Source: Bacteroidetes bacterium 4572_128 (GTDB taxonomy: Bacteria > Bacteroidota > Bacteroidia > Bacteroidales > 4572-128). Taken from it: a stretch of DNA of 32,970 bases. Shown here piece after piece: positions 1 to 8,825 of this stretch (position 1 is the stretch's first letter; every line of letters begins with the position of its first letter). Both the position numbers and the translations under genes were made by a program. Location: contig NBLL01000032.1 in NCBI GenBank assembly GCA_002084355.1, positions 1 through 32,970 on the forward strand, in the 5' to 3' direction. The notes beneath the pieces are model-generated. The model made no database searches, was not told the origin of the DNA, and saw only the letters and a list, made by a program, of their open reading frames with translations.

Positions 1-323
1 CTAACAACATCTAAAGGTTTGAACATTATAAAATAATCTGATAAATTATTTTTAAATAATTCTAAACTTGGAAATATTGCATTTTGAATTTTCTCAGCAT
101 AATTGATACTATCAGTAATATGCTTATGATTTTCTTCTATTTTTTCTTTTGCTTTTTGTAATTCTTGCGTTCGTTGATTGACTTTATTTTCTAAGTTCTC
201 ATAAAGAAGAGCATTTTCTATAGAAACCGCAATTTGTGAAGATAAAATATTAATTGTTTTTATTCTTTCCTCAGTAAAAGCATGAGAACTTGCACTATTT
301 TCGAGATACAAAATAGCGACCAT
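1..323 (-). pseudogene. 3' part of broken kinase-ATPase-GAF-phosphatase gene (GAF end and phosphatase start), cut by window edge
   Basis: This stretch is missing from the ORF track but is open on the minus strand from 323 to the window edge. It reads through the end of a GAF domain (VAILYLENSASSHAF, then LSSQIAVSIENALLYENL), a coiled-coil linker (RTQELQKAKEKIEENHKHI) and the typical start of a SpoIIE/RsbU-type PP2C phosphatase (DSINYAEKIQNAIFPS, then FIMFKPLDVV). It directly continues the GAF domain of the 295..2901 ORF, but in another frame. The ORF stops after NTQKQNGRYFVSRK, while family consensus expects about a dozen more residues (roughly SVLCLPI plus YQGK) before the GILYLEN-like strand. 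The change is therefore a short out-of-frame deletion near 310-325, not a single-base slip. The phosphatase would continue beyond coordinate 1. Confidence 0.8.
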
Positions 324-2901
324 TTTGTTTTTGTGTATTTTTCAAATATTCATCATTTTCATAATCTTTATTTTTTGAAATATCATCAATAAGTACAGAT
401 TTTTTTGTGCGAATTACATATTTCACCATATTTAAAATTACTGATTTTGAAGTATCTAAATTTTCAGATTGCAAAACTGTAATATTTTCAAAACCATATT
501 TTCCTTTTGCTTCTATGGTGAAGTTTTCATTATCATTTTTGATAATTACAGCATAATCTGCTCCCGCATTTTCCATAATTATCATTAAAATAGACTTTAA
601 TAATTTTTCTAATTTCACTTCTCCAGAAAGAGATTGACTTGCTTTTACGATACTTTCTAAATCAAAAGACGATGAATTTGTTCCTATTGCAGTTGCAGTG
701 CTTGATATTATTGTTGTATTTTGATTTGTAAAACTTGATGATTTCGTATTTTCTTTTTCAAAAGAAAATTGCGGATATTTTTCTTCTAACTGTTTTAATT
801 TTGATAAAGCATCCCATTTTTGATACGTTTTATACGCATTTTGTAAATATATTTTTGATAGCATTTCATTTTTTTCTTCTAAATAAAAACGTCCTGCAAA
901 TTCCCAAGAAATTGCTTCTTCACTTGTAAATTGATTTTTATTCGCTCCTTTGATTGCTTTATTATAAAAATCTTGTGCTTTTGCTTTTTCTCCTGTAAGA
1001 CGAAATTTTTCAGATTCTACCAAATCATATTTATGTTGGAAATTTTCAACACAACATTTTGCCCAAACTTTCATTAGTTTTTGATTTTTAATAGCTTTGT
1101 TTAAAAATTTCTTGTCTCTTTTTTTTTCATAAAGTTGTAAATAAAGTAGTGAACTGTAAAAAACTCCGATAGTATTATAATAACTTCCAAATTGAAATTC
1201 TTTATTATATTTTTCTATTCCATCTAAATAAATTTCAATATTATTAAAATCATTAAATATAATTGATAAAATAGATTTAATGATATAATAAGATGATAAA
1301 TTATTATAGTTTTTGTCTAAAATAATTGATTTTACACCTTTATTTTCTTCGAAATATTCGCCTTCTAAATCACAATATTTATCTGTTTTATTTATTAAAT
1401 TTTCATACATTTGAATTGCTATTGAATTAAATTCTATAGCCATTTTAATATTTAATTTTTTTAATTTTATATTATTATCTATAGATATTTTTCGGATTTT
1501 TGTTAATTTTTCATCTGTAAAAAACATAAGATATGTATTATTAATAAGTCCATAACTTGCATATTCTAAGTTTCCTTTTTCATTCGCAATTTTAAATACA
1601 GTATTAAATTCTTCTACTATAAAATGTAATTTCTTAAACCAAAATAAATTCATATAACTATAAACAAAATGAAATTTCTCATTATTATTTTGAATATTTA
1701 ATTTAAGACTTAATTTGTAAATTTCATCAATAATTTTATAGAATTTCTTTAGAAGAAGCATTTCCATATAAAATACAGAAATAGTTAAAAAATAATATAA
1801 ATTATTTTTATAAGCTCCATACTTAACAAATAACCTTGATGTTTTAAAAGATACTATAGGAAATAAAAGTTGTTGATAATGATAAACTGCAGTATCAATT
1901 GATGAAAGTATTTTCATAATTATTTCTTGCTTTTTATCTGACATTTCAGGCAATTTAGAAAAATCAGTTCCTTTTTTTATGAAAAAATACAATTCCATTT
2001 TGATAAATTCTTTTAAAACATCAATTTTAGAAGGCTTTAAAGGAAGTATAAAATCAAACTTTTTTAAAAGATACAAAGCTAAATATATGGATTTATCATA
2101 AAAAGATTGCGAATTATATGAATAAATTAACATAATATTTGAATGGATTTTATCAATAAATTTTTTTATATTATTATTGATAATATCAACAAATTTTTCT
2201 GTATTTTTAAAATCATTTGCTAAATAAGAAACTTCAGTTATCTCATTATAAACTTGCAATGTAAATTCATAATTACTTTTCCAAGAATTTTTTTCTAATA
2301 AATTTCTTGAAATTTTTAAATAATTGTAAGAGGTAAAATAAGCAGACGAATATTTCGCTTTTAGTCCAGCTTGTAAATTTAATTCTGCAAATTGTTTTCT
2401 TTCACTTTCATTTTCAATTAAATTTATACCGTGATTTATTTGATTGACTACATCAAAAATACGTTTTTCCAAATCTTTTTTATCAAGGAATTTTAATAAT
2501 AATTTTCCTGTTTGTAGATGAAATATATTTTTTTCATTTTCAGGAATGGTAGAATAAATAGCTTGTTGGATTTTATCGTGGACAAATTTAAAATTTCTGT
2601 TATCAACAGGAAAAATAAGATTTTCTAAAATTGCAATTCTTAAAATATTTTTTGCTGTTTCTTCGGTTTTTTTATAAATTATTGATAAAGTTCTTAATTC
2701 AAAACGATTTCCTATGCAAGATGCAATTTTCAAAATATCCTGAGTATTTTTTGGTAATTTATGAATTTTATTCTTCATTAACTCTATTACATTATCAGAA
2801 ATATTTTGTTTTTTAATTTCTTCAAAATTCCAATTCCAAATATTTTTTGTAAAATCAAATTTTAAAAATTCCTCTTCATAAAGATTTGTTAATATTGACA
2901 T
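295..2901 (-). pseudogene. Middle part of broken multidomain signalling gene: end of AAA ATPase, helical repeat region, GAF
   Basis: This 868-residue ORF starts inside a domain. Its first 60 residues (LTNLYEEEFLKFDF, then NISDNVIELMKNKIHKLP, ILKIASCIGNRF) match the C-terminal part of the AAA_16-type ATPase found in serine/threonine kinase-ATPase-histidine kinase/phosphatase giants. A long helical, TPR-like region of about 550 residues follows. A GAF domain starts near residue 750 (LESIVKASQSLSGEVKLEKLL, then AGADYAVII) and is cut off at the ORF end. The apparent ATG at 2901 is not a natural start, because the preceding ORF 2876..4396 carries the N-terminal half of the same ATPase. The residues normally linking them, about 50 including the NPFF-type motif, are missing. 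Two frame-changing lesions flank this piece, so it is decayed unless both junctions are artefacts. Confidence 0.8.
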
Positions 2902-4396
2902 TTTCTAAATCATTGGCATCAATTTCATTATCACGATAAGCAATAATTGGAAAAAAATATTTTATTTCATTATCATTAACAATCAATTTCAATAATTCAA
3001 TAGAAGCATTATCTGCCCATTGTAAATCGTCAATAAAAATAATTAAAGGATGTTTTTTATTAGAAATTGTTTTTACAAAATGTGACCAAACATAATTAAA
3101 ACGGTTTTGATTTTCTTTTCCTTCTAATTTTGGTATTTCTTTTTGTTTTCCAATAATTAACTCAAATTCCGGAATTAAATTTGTCAAAACTTCGCCAACA
3201 TTTCCGACAGATTTTTGAATTAGATTTTTCCAATATTTTAAATTTTCATCATTTTCTTTTAAAATAATATTTGCAAAATCTGTAAACGCCTGAATAATCG
3301 CAAAATATGGAATGTCTTTTTGAAATTGGTCGAATTTTCCTTCTATATAAAAACCATTTTTCTTTGTTAATGGTTTATGAATTTCATGAATTAAAACAGA
3401 TTTTCCAACTCCAGACAAACCTGAAATTAGTAATAATTCTTTTTTCGCATTGCTGATATTTTCATAAATTTCAAATAATTTCTTAATTTCATTTTCACGA
3501 CCATATAATTTTTCTGGAATAGAAAGTTTACCCGAAAAATCCTTTTCGCCTAATTTGAAAGAACTTTCCAAAAGTTTTGAACTTTTGGAAAGTTGTTGTA
3601 AATCGTGTTTTAATCCAAAAGCCGATTGATAACGGTCTTCGGCATTTTTAGAAAGTAATTTTAAAATTATTTGAGATAAAAAATTAGGTATTTCCGAATT
3701 AATTTTATGTGGCGAAACTGGAACTTTCGTAATATGACTATGTAAAATCTCCATATTATCTTTTTCTTCGAAAGGCAATTTTCCAGTGAACATTTCGTAA
3801 AGAATAATTCCAAAAGAGTATAAATCAGAACGATAATCGACAGTTCTATTCATACGTCCAGTTTGCTCGGGAGAAATATGCGTAATTGTTCCTTCAAGAT
3901 TATCTATATTAGAAAGGTCTTGATTTTTTAATTTATATTTTGTTGCTATTCCAAAATCAATAATACATATTTTATTATTTTCATCAATTAAAATATTGTT
4001 AGAATTAATATCCTTATGAATAATATTTTGCTCGTGAATTTCAGCTATTGTTTGTGAAATATTAATAGCAATTTTTAATTTATTAAAAAAATTTGCCGTT
4101 TTTTGAAAAAAAAATTTTTTCAAATTTTGTCCGTCAAAATATTCTAAAATTAAAATATTTTTTCCATTATCTTTATCCTTTTTAAAAACTTCTCTTAGAC
4201 CGTCAATTTTTAGATCTTTTGTAAATTCAAACTCATTATTAAAACGATTAATTTTTTCTTCGCTTGGATTTTCATCGTTTAAAATCTTTATTAAAACATC
4301 ATTTTCAAAATCTTTATATTTACCCTTATAAATAATAGAATTTTGACTTTCATAAATTTTTTGTAAATTTTTTTTCATAAGAATATTTTTTTGCAA
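2876..4396 (-). pseudogene. 5' part of broken signalling gene: Ser/Thr protein kinase plus AAA ATPase N-terminal half
   Basis: Residues 1-270 form a Hanks-type kinase. The likely ATP-anchoring lysine is K37 in VLIKIL, the catalytic loop is HKDINSNN at 127-134, the DFG is at 147-149, the activation segment ends in SPE at 175-177, and RSDLYSFGIILYEM follows. A linker (KLYGRENEIKKL) leads to the ATPase, with Walker A GLSGVGKS at 316-323 and Walker B LIIFIDD at 441-447. All catalytic motifs are intact, so the upstream half could still make an active kinase. The frame runs out after YRDNEIDANDLENVNINKSL, in the middle of the ATPase, and the rest continues in 295..2901 after a missing block. The start at 4396 is plausible; M7 (MKKNLQKIY) is an alternative. 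The intact protein would resemble large cytoplasmic sensors that end in a histidine kinase or PP2C phosphatase; here the output is a phosphatase. Confidence 0.8.
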
Positions 4397-4474
4397 TTTA
4401 AAAATTAAAATTATAAAAAAACAGATTTAAAAAAAATTAAAAAAAAAACAATAAAATTTTTATGCTTATTAAAT

Positions 4475-4550
4475 AAAAAAAAAATTTTTCAAAAAACGGC
4501 AAAATTTTAATGATTTTAAATATCGTCCAAAATTTTATATTTTTAAATTA
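4475..4550 (-). repeat. Two degenerate copies of the dispersed GGACGA repeat core
   Basis: The 160-bp gap between the LRR gene and the kinase gene holds CAAAAAACGGCAAAATTTTAATG and, about 35 bp on, TCGTCCAAAATTTTAT. Both match the core of the tandem arrays at 10.7 kb, 19.4 kb and 26.1 kb, read on the minus strand. No promoter motif could be distinguished from the A/T-rich background in this gap. Confidence 0.5.
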
Positions 4551-4556
4551 AAATTT

Positions 4557-6302
4557 TTACCAAAAATCAATATAACAATCTATATGTTCTAATTTGAAAG
4601 CTTCCACTTTTGCCATATTTAGTTTTGTATTATAACAATATAAAACTTGTAGATTTTTTAAATTCCATATTACTTTTAAATCATCAATTTTTGTGTTGAA
4701 ACAAATTAACATTATCAATCCATTCAAATTTTCTAATGGTTTTAAAGTTGTTATTTCGTTATTATAGCACCATAATTTTTTCAAATTTTTCAAATTCCTC
4801 AAAGGTTCTAAACTTGTTATTTTTGTTTGTGGACAATTTAATTCTTCTAATTTTTTTAAATTTTTTAATGGTTCTAATGTTGTAACTAATGTGTTATAGA
4901 TTAATAATTTCCTTAGTTCTTTTAAATTTTTTATTGGAGATAAGTTTTCAATATTTGTGCTATTACAATTAAACTCTCTTAAATTTTTCAAATTTTTTAA
5001 TGCTTTTATTTCTGTGATTAGCGTATTATCTAAATTTAATTTTTCTAATTTCAAAAGGTTTTTTATATGTTTTATATCTTCAACTTTTGTATTATCCAAG
5101 TCAAGAATTTTTAGTTTTTTCAAATTTTTTAATGCTTCTATATTTTTAATTTTTGTATTAAAAAGATGAACTTTTTTTAAATTTTTTAAATTTTCTATAG
5201 GTGTTAAATCTGTAATATTTACATCTCCACAACTTAAAATTTCTAAATTTAAGAGGTTTTTTAATGGGGATAAATCTGTAATTTTTGTGTTGCTGCATTT
5301 TAATTCTTTTAATTTTGTTAAATTTTCTAATGCTTGCAAAGATTCTATTTTTGTATTATAACACCAAAGTTTTTCCAAATTTGTAAAATTTTTTAAAACT
5401 TCTAAATCTTTAATTTTTGTATTATAACACCATAATTTTTCTAAATTTTTTGCATTTTTTATAGATGCTAAGCTTGTAATATTTGTGTACATACACCAAA
5501 ATTTTTTTAAATTTACAAGATTTCTTAGGGGTTCTAAAGTTGTAATATTTTCGCTGGAAAAAGCAAGAACTTCTAAATTTATTAGATTTCTTAAATTTTC
5601 TAGATTAGAAATATCAATATTTTCGCAATATAATTCTTTCAAACTTATAAGATTTCTTATAGGTTCTAAACTATTAATTTCTGTATCATAACAATATAAT
5701 TTTTCTAATTTTTTCATATTTTTTAATGGCTTTAAATCTGAAACACTTGTGTACATACATTTCAACTCTCGTAAATTTACAAGATTTTCCAATGAAGATA
5801 AATTTTCTATATCTGGATTTGAAAAAGCAAGAACTTCTAAATTTATTAAATTAGAAATAGGTTCTAAATCGTCTATATCTGTATATTCAAACCACAATTC
5901 TGTTAAAGAAGTTACATCTCTAATTGGTTCTAAATCATCTATTTGAGTATTATAAAACCATAATTTTTTTATCTTTTTTAAAAAAGTAATAGCTTCAAGA
6001 TTTTCAACATTTGTATCAAAAAAACTAAGTTCTTCTAATTCTATTAAATCAGATATTGGTCCTAAATCAGATATTTCAAAGTTTGAGGAAATATTTAATT
6101 TTTTTAAATTTAAAATCCTTTCTATTTCTTCTTTTGTTGGGTCTTTGTAAATTTTTAATAATTTTTGGAATTCTTGCTTCCAAACATCATCTAATTCATT
6201 CCACCAAATATGTGGGTTAATTTTTTCATTATTTTTTGAAAAAAAATTTTGAGTAAAAAATATTAAAAAAAATATTAGAAAAATTTTTTTTTTTATTTTC
6301 AT
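4557..6302 (-). CDS. Secreted leucine-rich-repeat protein (22-residue, internalin/SDS22-like repeats)
   Basis: The 581-residue protein starts with a signal peptide (lysine-rich start, then IFLIFFLIFFTQNFFS). A short N-terminal cap (WWNELDDVWKQEFQKLL) is followed by about 22 tandem LRRs of 22 residues on the pattern LKNLKKLxxxxTKIxxLxPL, many with the cassette LWCYNTKI. The 22-residue period and T-K/D-I-x-x-L register are those of SDS22/internalin-type LRRs. These usually act as protein-binding surfaces outside the cell, so an adhesin or host/neighbour-binding role is possible but not shown. No sorting domain or C-terminal anchor is seen; the protein ends just after the last repeat (YCYIDFW). 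The repeats are also visible as ~66-bp near-repeats in the DNA, so copy number may vary. It is divergent from cysH with only 32 bp between the starts. Confidence 0.85.
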   Translation of the reverse strand: MKIKKKIFLIFFLIFFTQNFFSKNNEKINPHIWWNELDDVWKQEFQKLLKIYKDPTKEEIERILNLKKLNISSNFEISDLGPISDLIELEELSFFDTNVENLEAITFLKKIKKLWFYNTQIDDLEPIRDVTSLTELWFEYTDIDDLEPISNLINLEVLAFSNPDIENLSSLENLVNLRELKCMYTSVSDLKPLKNMKKLEKLYCYDTEINSLEPIRNLISLKELYCENIDISNLENLRNLINLEVLAFSSENITTLEPLRNLVNLKKFWCMYTNITSLASIKNAKNLEKLWCYNTKIKDLEVLKNFTNLEKLWCYNTKIESLQALENLTKLKELKCSNTKITDLSPLKNLLNLEILSCGDVNITDLTPIENLKNLKKVHLFNTKIKNIEALKNLKKLKILDLDNTKVEDIKHIKNLLKLEKLNLDNTLITEIKALKNLKNLREFNCNSTNIENLSPIKNLKELRKLLIYNTLVTTLEPLKNLKKLEELNCPQTKITSLEPLRNLKNLKKLWCYNNEITTLKPLENLNGLIMLICFNTKIDDLKVIWNLKNLQVLYCYNTKLNMAKVEAFKLEHIDCYIDFW

Positions 6303-6334
6303 TTTTAATTATTTTTAATTTTAAATTTAAAGTT

Positions 6335-7039
6335 ATGAGCAATAAATTTTTATTGAAAGATTTAAACAAAAACCTTTCCAAAAAAGATATTTTACAAAAT
6401 TTGCAAATTTTGTTAAAAAAATTTGATAATAAAAAAATAGTTTTTTCTACAAGTTTTAGTATGGAAGATCAAATTATTACAGACATTATTTTTTTTAATA
6501 ATTTACCGATTAAAATTTTTACGCTGGACACTGGACGTTTGTTTGAAGATACTTATAAAGTATTAAAAAAAACCATTGATTTTTACAAAAAAAAAATTTT
6601 CACTTTTTTTCCAGAAAGTCAAGATATTGAAAAATTATATTTTGAAAAAGGAGCTTTTAGTTTTTATTTATCCTTAGAAAATCGTAAAGAATGCTGTTTT
6701 TTAAGAAAAGTAAAACCAATAAAAAGAGCATTAAAAGGTGTGGAATGTTGGATAACTGGAATAAGAGCTACACAATCTGAAGCAAGAAAAAAATTAGATT
6801 TTTTTATGTGGGATGAAAATTTTAATTTAATAAAATATAATCCATTATTAAATTGGAGCTTAGAAGATGTAAATGATTATGTGAAAAATAAAAATTTACC
6901 ATATAATAATTTGTATGACAAAGGTTTTTTAAGCATAGGTTGTGAACCTTGCACAAGAAAAATTAAAAAAGATGAAGATATACGTTCCGGAAGATGGTGG
7001 TGGGAAAATAACACAAAAAAAGAATGTGGATTACATTGA
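6335..7039 (+). CDS. cysH: Adenylyl-sulfate (APS) reductase, [4Fe-4S] CysH type
   Basis: This PP-loop enzyme reduces APS to sulfite and AMP using thioredoxin, in assimilatory sulfate reduction. The PP-loop is seen as STSFSMEDQ near residues 38-46, with substrate-binding TLDTGRLFEDTY after it. The paired cysteines C120-C121 (ECCFLRKVKP) and C203/C206 (IGCEPCTR) are the Fe-S ligands that mark the APS-specific, plant/bacterial type. C231 in the terminal ECGLH is the catalytic cysteine. The length of 234 residues is normal for the core enzyme. No other sulfate-assimilation gene (cysDN, cysIJ) is in the window. The promoter probably lies inside or right next to the divergent LRR gene, because the gap is only 32 bp. 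Confidence 0.93.
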   Translation: MSNKFLLKDLNKNLSKKDILQNLQILLKKFDNKKIVFSTSFSMEDQIITDIIFFNNLPIKIFTLDTGRLFEDTYKVLKKTIDFYKKKIFTFFPESQDIEKLYFEKGAFSFYLSLENRKECCFLRKVKPIKRALKGVECWITGIRATQSEARKKLDFFMWDENFNLIKYNPLLNWSLEDVNDYVKNKNLPYNNLYDKGFLSIGCEPCTRKIKKDEDIRSGRWWWENNTKKECGLH

Positions 7040-7049
7040 TTATAAATTT

Positions 7050-7087
7050 TTTTATCATAAATTGAAAAATCTTAATTTATGATAAAA
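7050..7087. terminator. Bidirectional hairpin between convergent cysH and LRR gene
   Basis: TTTTATCATAAATT (7050-7063) and AATTTATGATAAAA (7074-7087) form a perfect 14-bp inverted repeat with a 10-nt loop. It is flanked by T-rich sequence on one side and A-rich on the other. It lies just after the cysH stop and just before the end of the minus-strand LRR gene, the expected place for a shared terminator. The stem is almost entirely A/T, so its strength is uncertain. Confidence 0.6.
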
Positions 7088-7092
7088 TTATT

Positions 7093-8253
7093 TTACTCAA
7101 GAAGCCATAAGAAACTAATTTTCGTATTTGGAAGTAAGTTTTTTAATTTTCTTTTTTCTTTTTTTGGAAAAACATTGCCTCCAAGATTTAAAAAGTCTAA
7201 ATTTTGTAAATTTTCTATAGAACTTGGCATAGCACGAATTTTATTTTTACTTAAATTTAAAACTCTTAATTTTGGCAAATCACCTATTGCTTTACTAATT
7301 GCCATAATTTTATTTTTACTAAAATTCATCGTATGAACTTGTTTTAGCATTCCAACTCTTTGAGAAATCTTACGCAAACGATTAGAGCTCATATTTAAAA
7401 CTCGCAAATTTTTTAATTTAATTAAAGGTGCAGGAATAGAAAAAAAACGATTTCTATTTAAAGTTAAAACTTCTATTTGTTGTATTTTTATAATATTACT
7501 TTCTATATATTTGAACTTATTTGCTGATAGATCTAATTCTTTTAAAGATTTTATCTTTGCTAGTTTTTCAAAAACTTTTTTAAATTTTAATCTTCTATTA
7601 TCAGCAATAACAAGTTTTTTTAAATTTGATAATTCGATAATTGCATCTGGAAGTTTTTTGAATAAATTATTTTCTAAATTTAGCTCTTCTAATTTTTTTA
7701 GCTTAGAGAATTTCTCAGGTAAAAATGTAAGATAATTAAAACTTACATTTAAAACCATTAATTTAGTTAATTTTATTATATTGTCAGGTAAAACACCAAG
7801 ATTATTATTTGAAACATTCAATATTTCAATTTTTTTTAATTTTCCTAAATTTATTGATAAAGAACTCAAAGAATTATAAGATAAATCCAAATTTACTATA
7901 CTATAATTCTTAAATATTTCTACAGGAATTGAGGTAAATTTATTATAGCTAAAATCTAAAATTTTCAATTTTCTAAGACTTCCAAATTCTTTTGGCAAAG
8001 TTTTCAAAGCATTATGTGAAAAATTTAAATATGTCAAATATCTTAAACGACCAAAACCTTTTGGTATTTTTGATATTTGGTTGTCAGAAAGGTCTAATTT
8101 TTCTAATTTTCTTAATTTGAAAATATCAGACGGAATTTGAATTATTTGATTTGAACTCAAATCTAATTCTATTAAATATCTTAATTTTCCTGTAGTTTTT
8201 GGTAAAAAACGAAGATAATTTTCCGACAAATTAAGTTTTTTAAGATTTTTCAT
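7093..8253 (-). pseudogene. 3' part of frameshifted secreted LRR gene (23-residue repeats)
   Basis: The 386-residue ORF is almost all 23-residue LRRs of the typical bacterial type (LxxLxLSxNxLxxLPxxIxxLxxL), about 16 copies. It has no signal peptide of its own because it is the downstream part of the gene starting at 8648. The same frame is open upstream of the ATG at 8253, reading LSKNRFSKISDILVG, IKSLENLDLSKNYF and MKNLKKLNLSENYL up to about 8373. It therefore starts in mid-repeat, and joining it to 8331..8648 gives one secreted LRR protein of about 500 residues. The register between the two pieces is short by roughly half a repeat, which points to a small out-of-frame deletion. A protein made from the internal ATG would lack the export signal. 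Confidence 0.75.
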
Positions 8254-8330
8254 CTTAGAAATATTAGGTGATAAAGTATTTTGAAAATAATTTTTTGATA
8301 AGTCTAAATTTTCTAAGCTTTTTATCCCAA

Positions 8331-8648
8331 CTAATATATCTGAAATTTTGGAAAAACGATTCTTAGATAAATTTCTTTTGGTAAAGCAATTAAATTATTC
8401 CCTTCTAAGTTTAAAATTTGTAAATTACTAAGTTTTTTAATGTCAGCAGGTAAAGATTTTAAACTTTGATTATTTAAATTTAATTTATAAACTCTTTTAT
8501 AATTTTTTAAAGCTTGTTTTAAAGATGTGTATTCCTTTCGTTTTTTTAATTTTCTTTCACTTAATGGTTTCTTGTGGTCTTGTCCGAAAGAGAAACTTAT
8601 AAAATTAAAAAAAAATACTAATAATAAAATTCTTGTAAAAATTTTCAT
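8331..8648 (-). pseudogene. 5' part of frameshifted secreted LRR gene
   Basis: This piece carries the true start and a signal peptide (MKIFTRILLLVFFFNFISFSFG, cleavage likely before QDHKK). A basic cap region (SERKLKKRKEYTSLKQAL) and the first two LRRs follow (VYKLNLNNQSLKSLP, LQILNLEGNNLIALPKEI). After LPKEI the frame leaves the LRR pattern and ends in YLRIVFPKFQIY. The next LRR (LSKNRFSKISDIL) is found in another frame from the same bases. Only about 12 residues separate two asparagines that should be 23 apart, so about 30 bp appear lost. The shared word GAAATTTA at the joint is compatible with both frames. Confidence 0.75.
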
Positions 8649-8825
8649 AAATCAGAAATTAAAAATTTATATTTATATGCAATTTTTTATTTGCAAATAA
8701 CATACAAAAATAAAATTTTAAAATTTGTTTTTGTAAAATATATATATTATTTGACAAATATTAAAAAAAAAAAAAATCAAATTCGTAAATTTTTTTATTT
8801 TTTGAAAAATTATGAAAATAAAATT

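Noticed and set aside
4100-4135. Repeat core inside the kinase gene
   Set aside because: The words resemble the intergenic core, but the protein (KKFFFQKTANFFNK) aligns to the kinase without an insertion.
8691-8825. N-terminal extension of IspG in the ORF track
   Set aside because: The 45 residues are A/T-rich intergenic translation (KKKKNQIRKFFYFLKN) with no family match; the ATG at 8826 fits.
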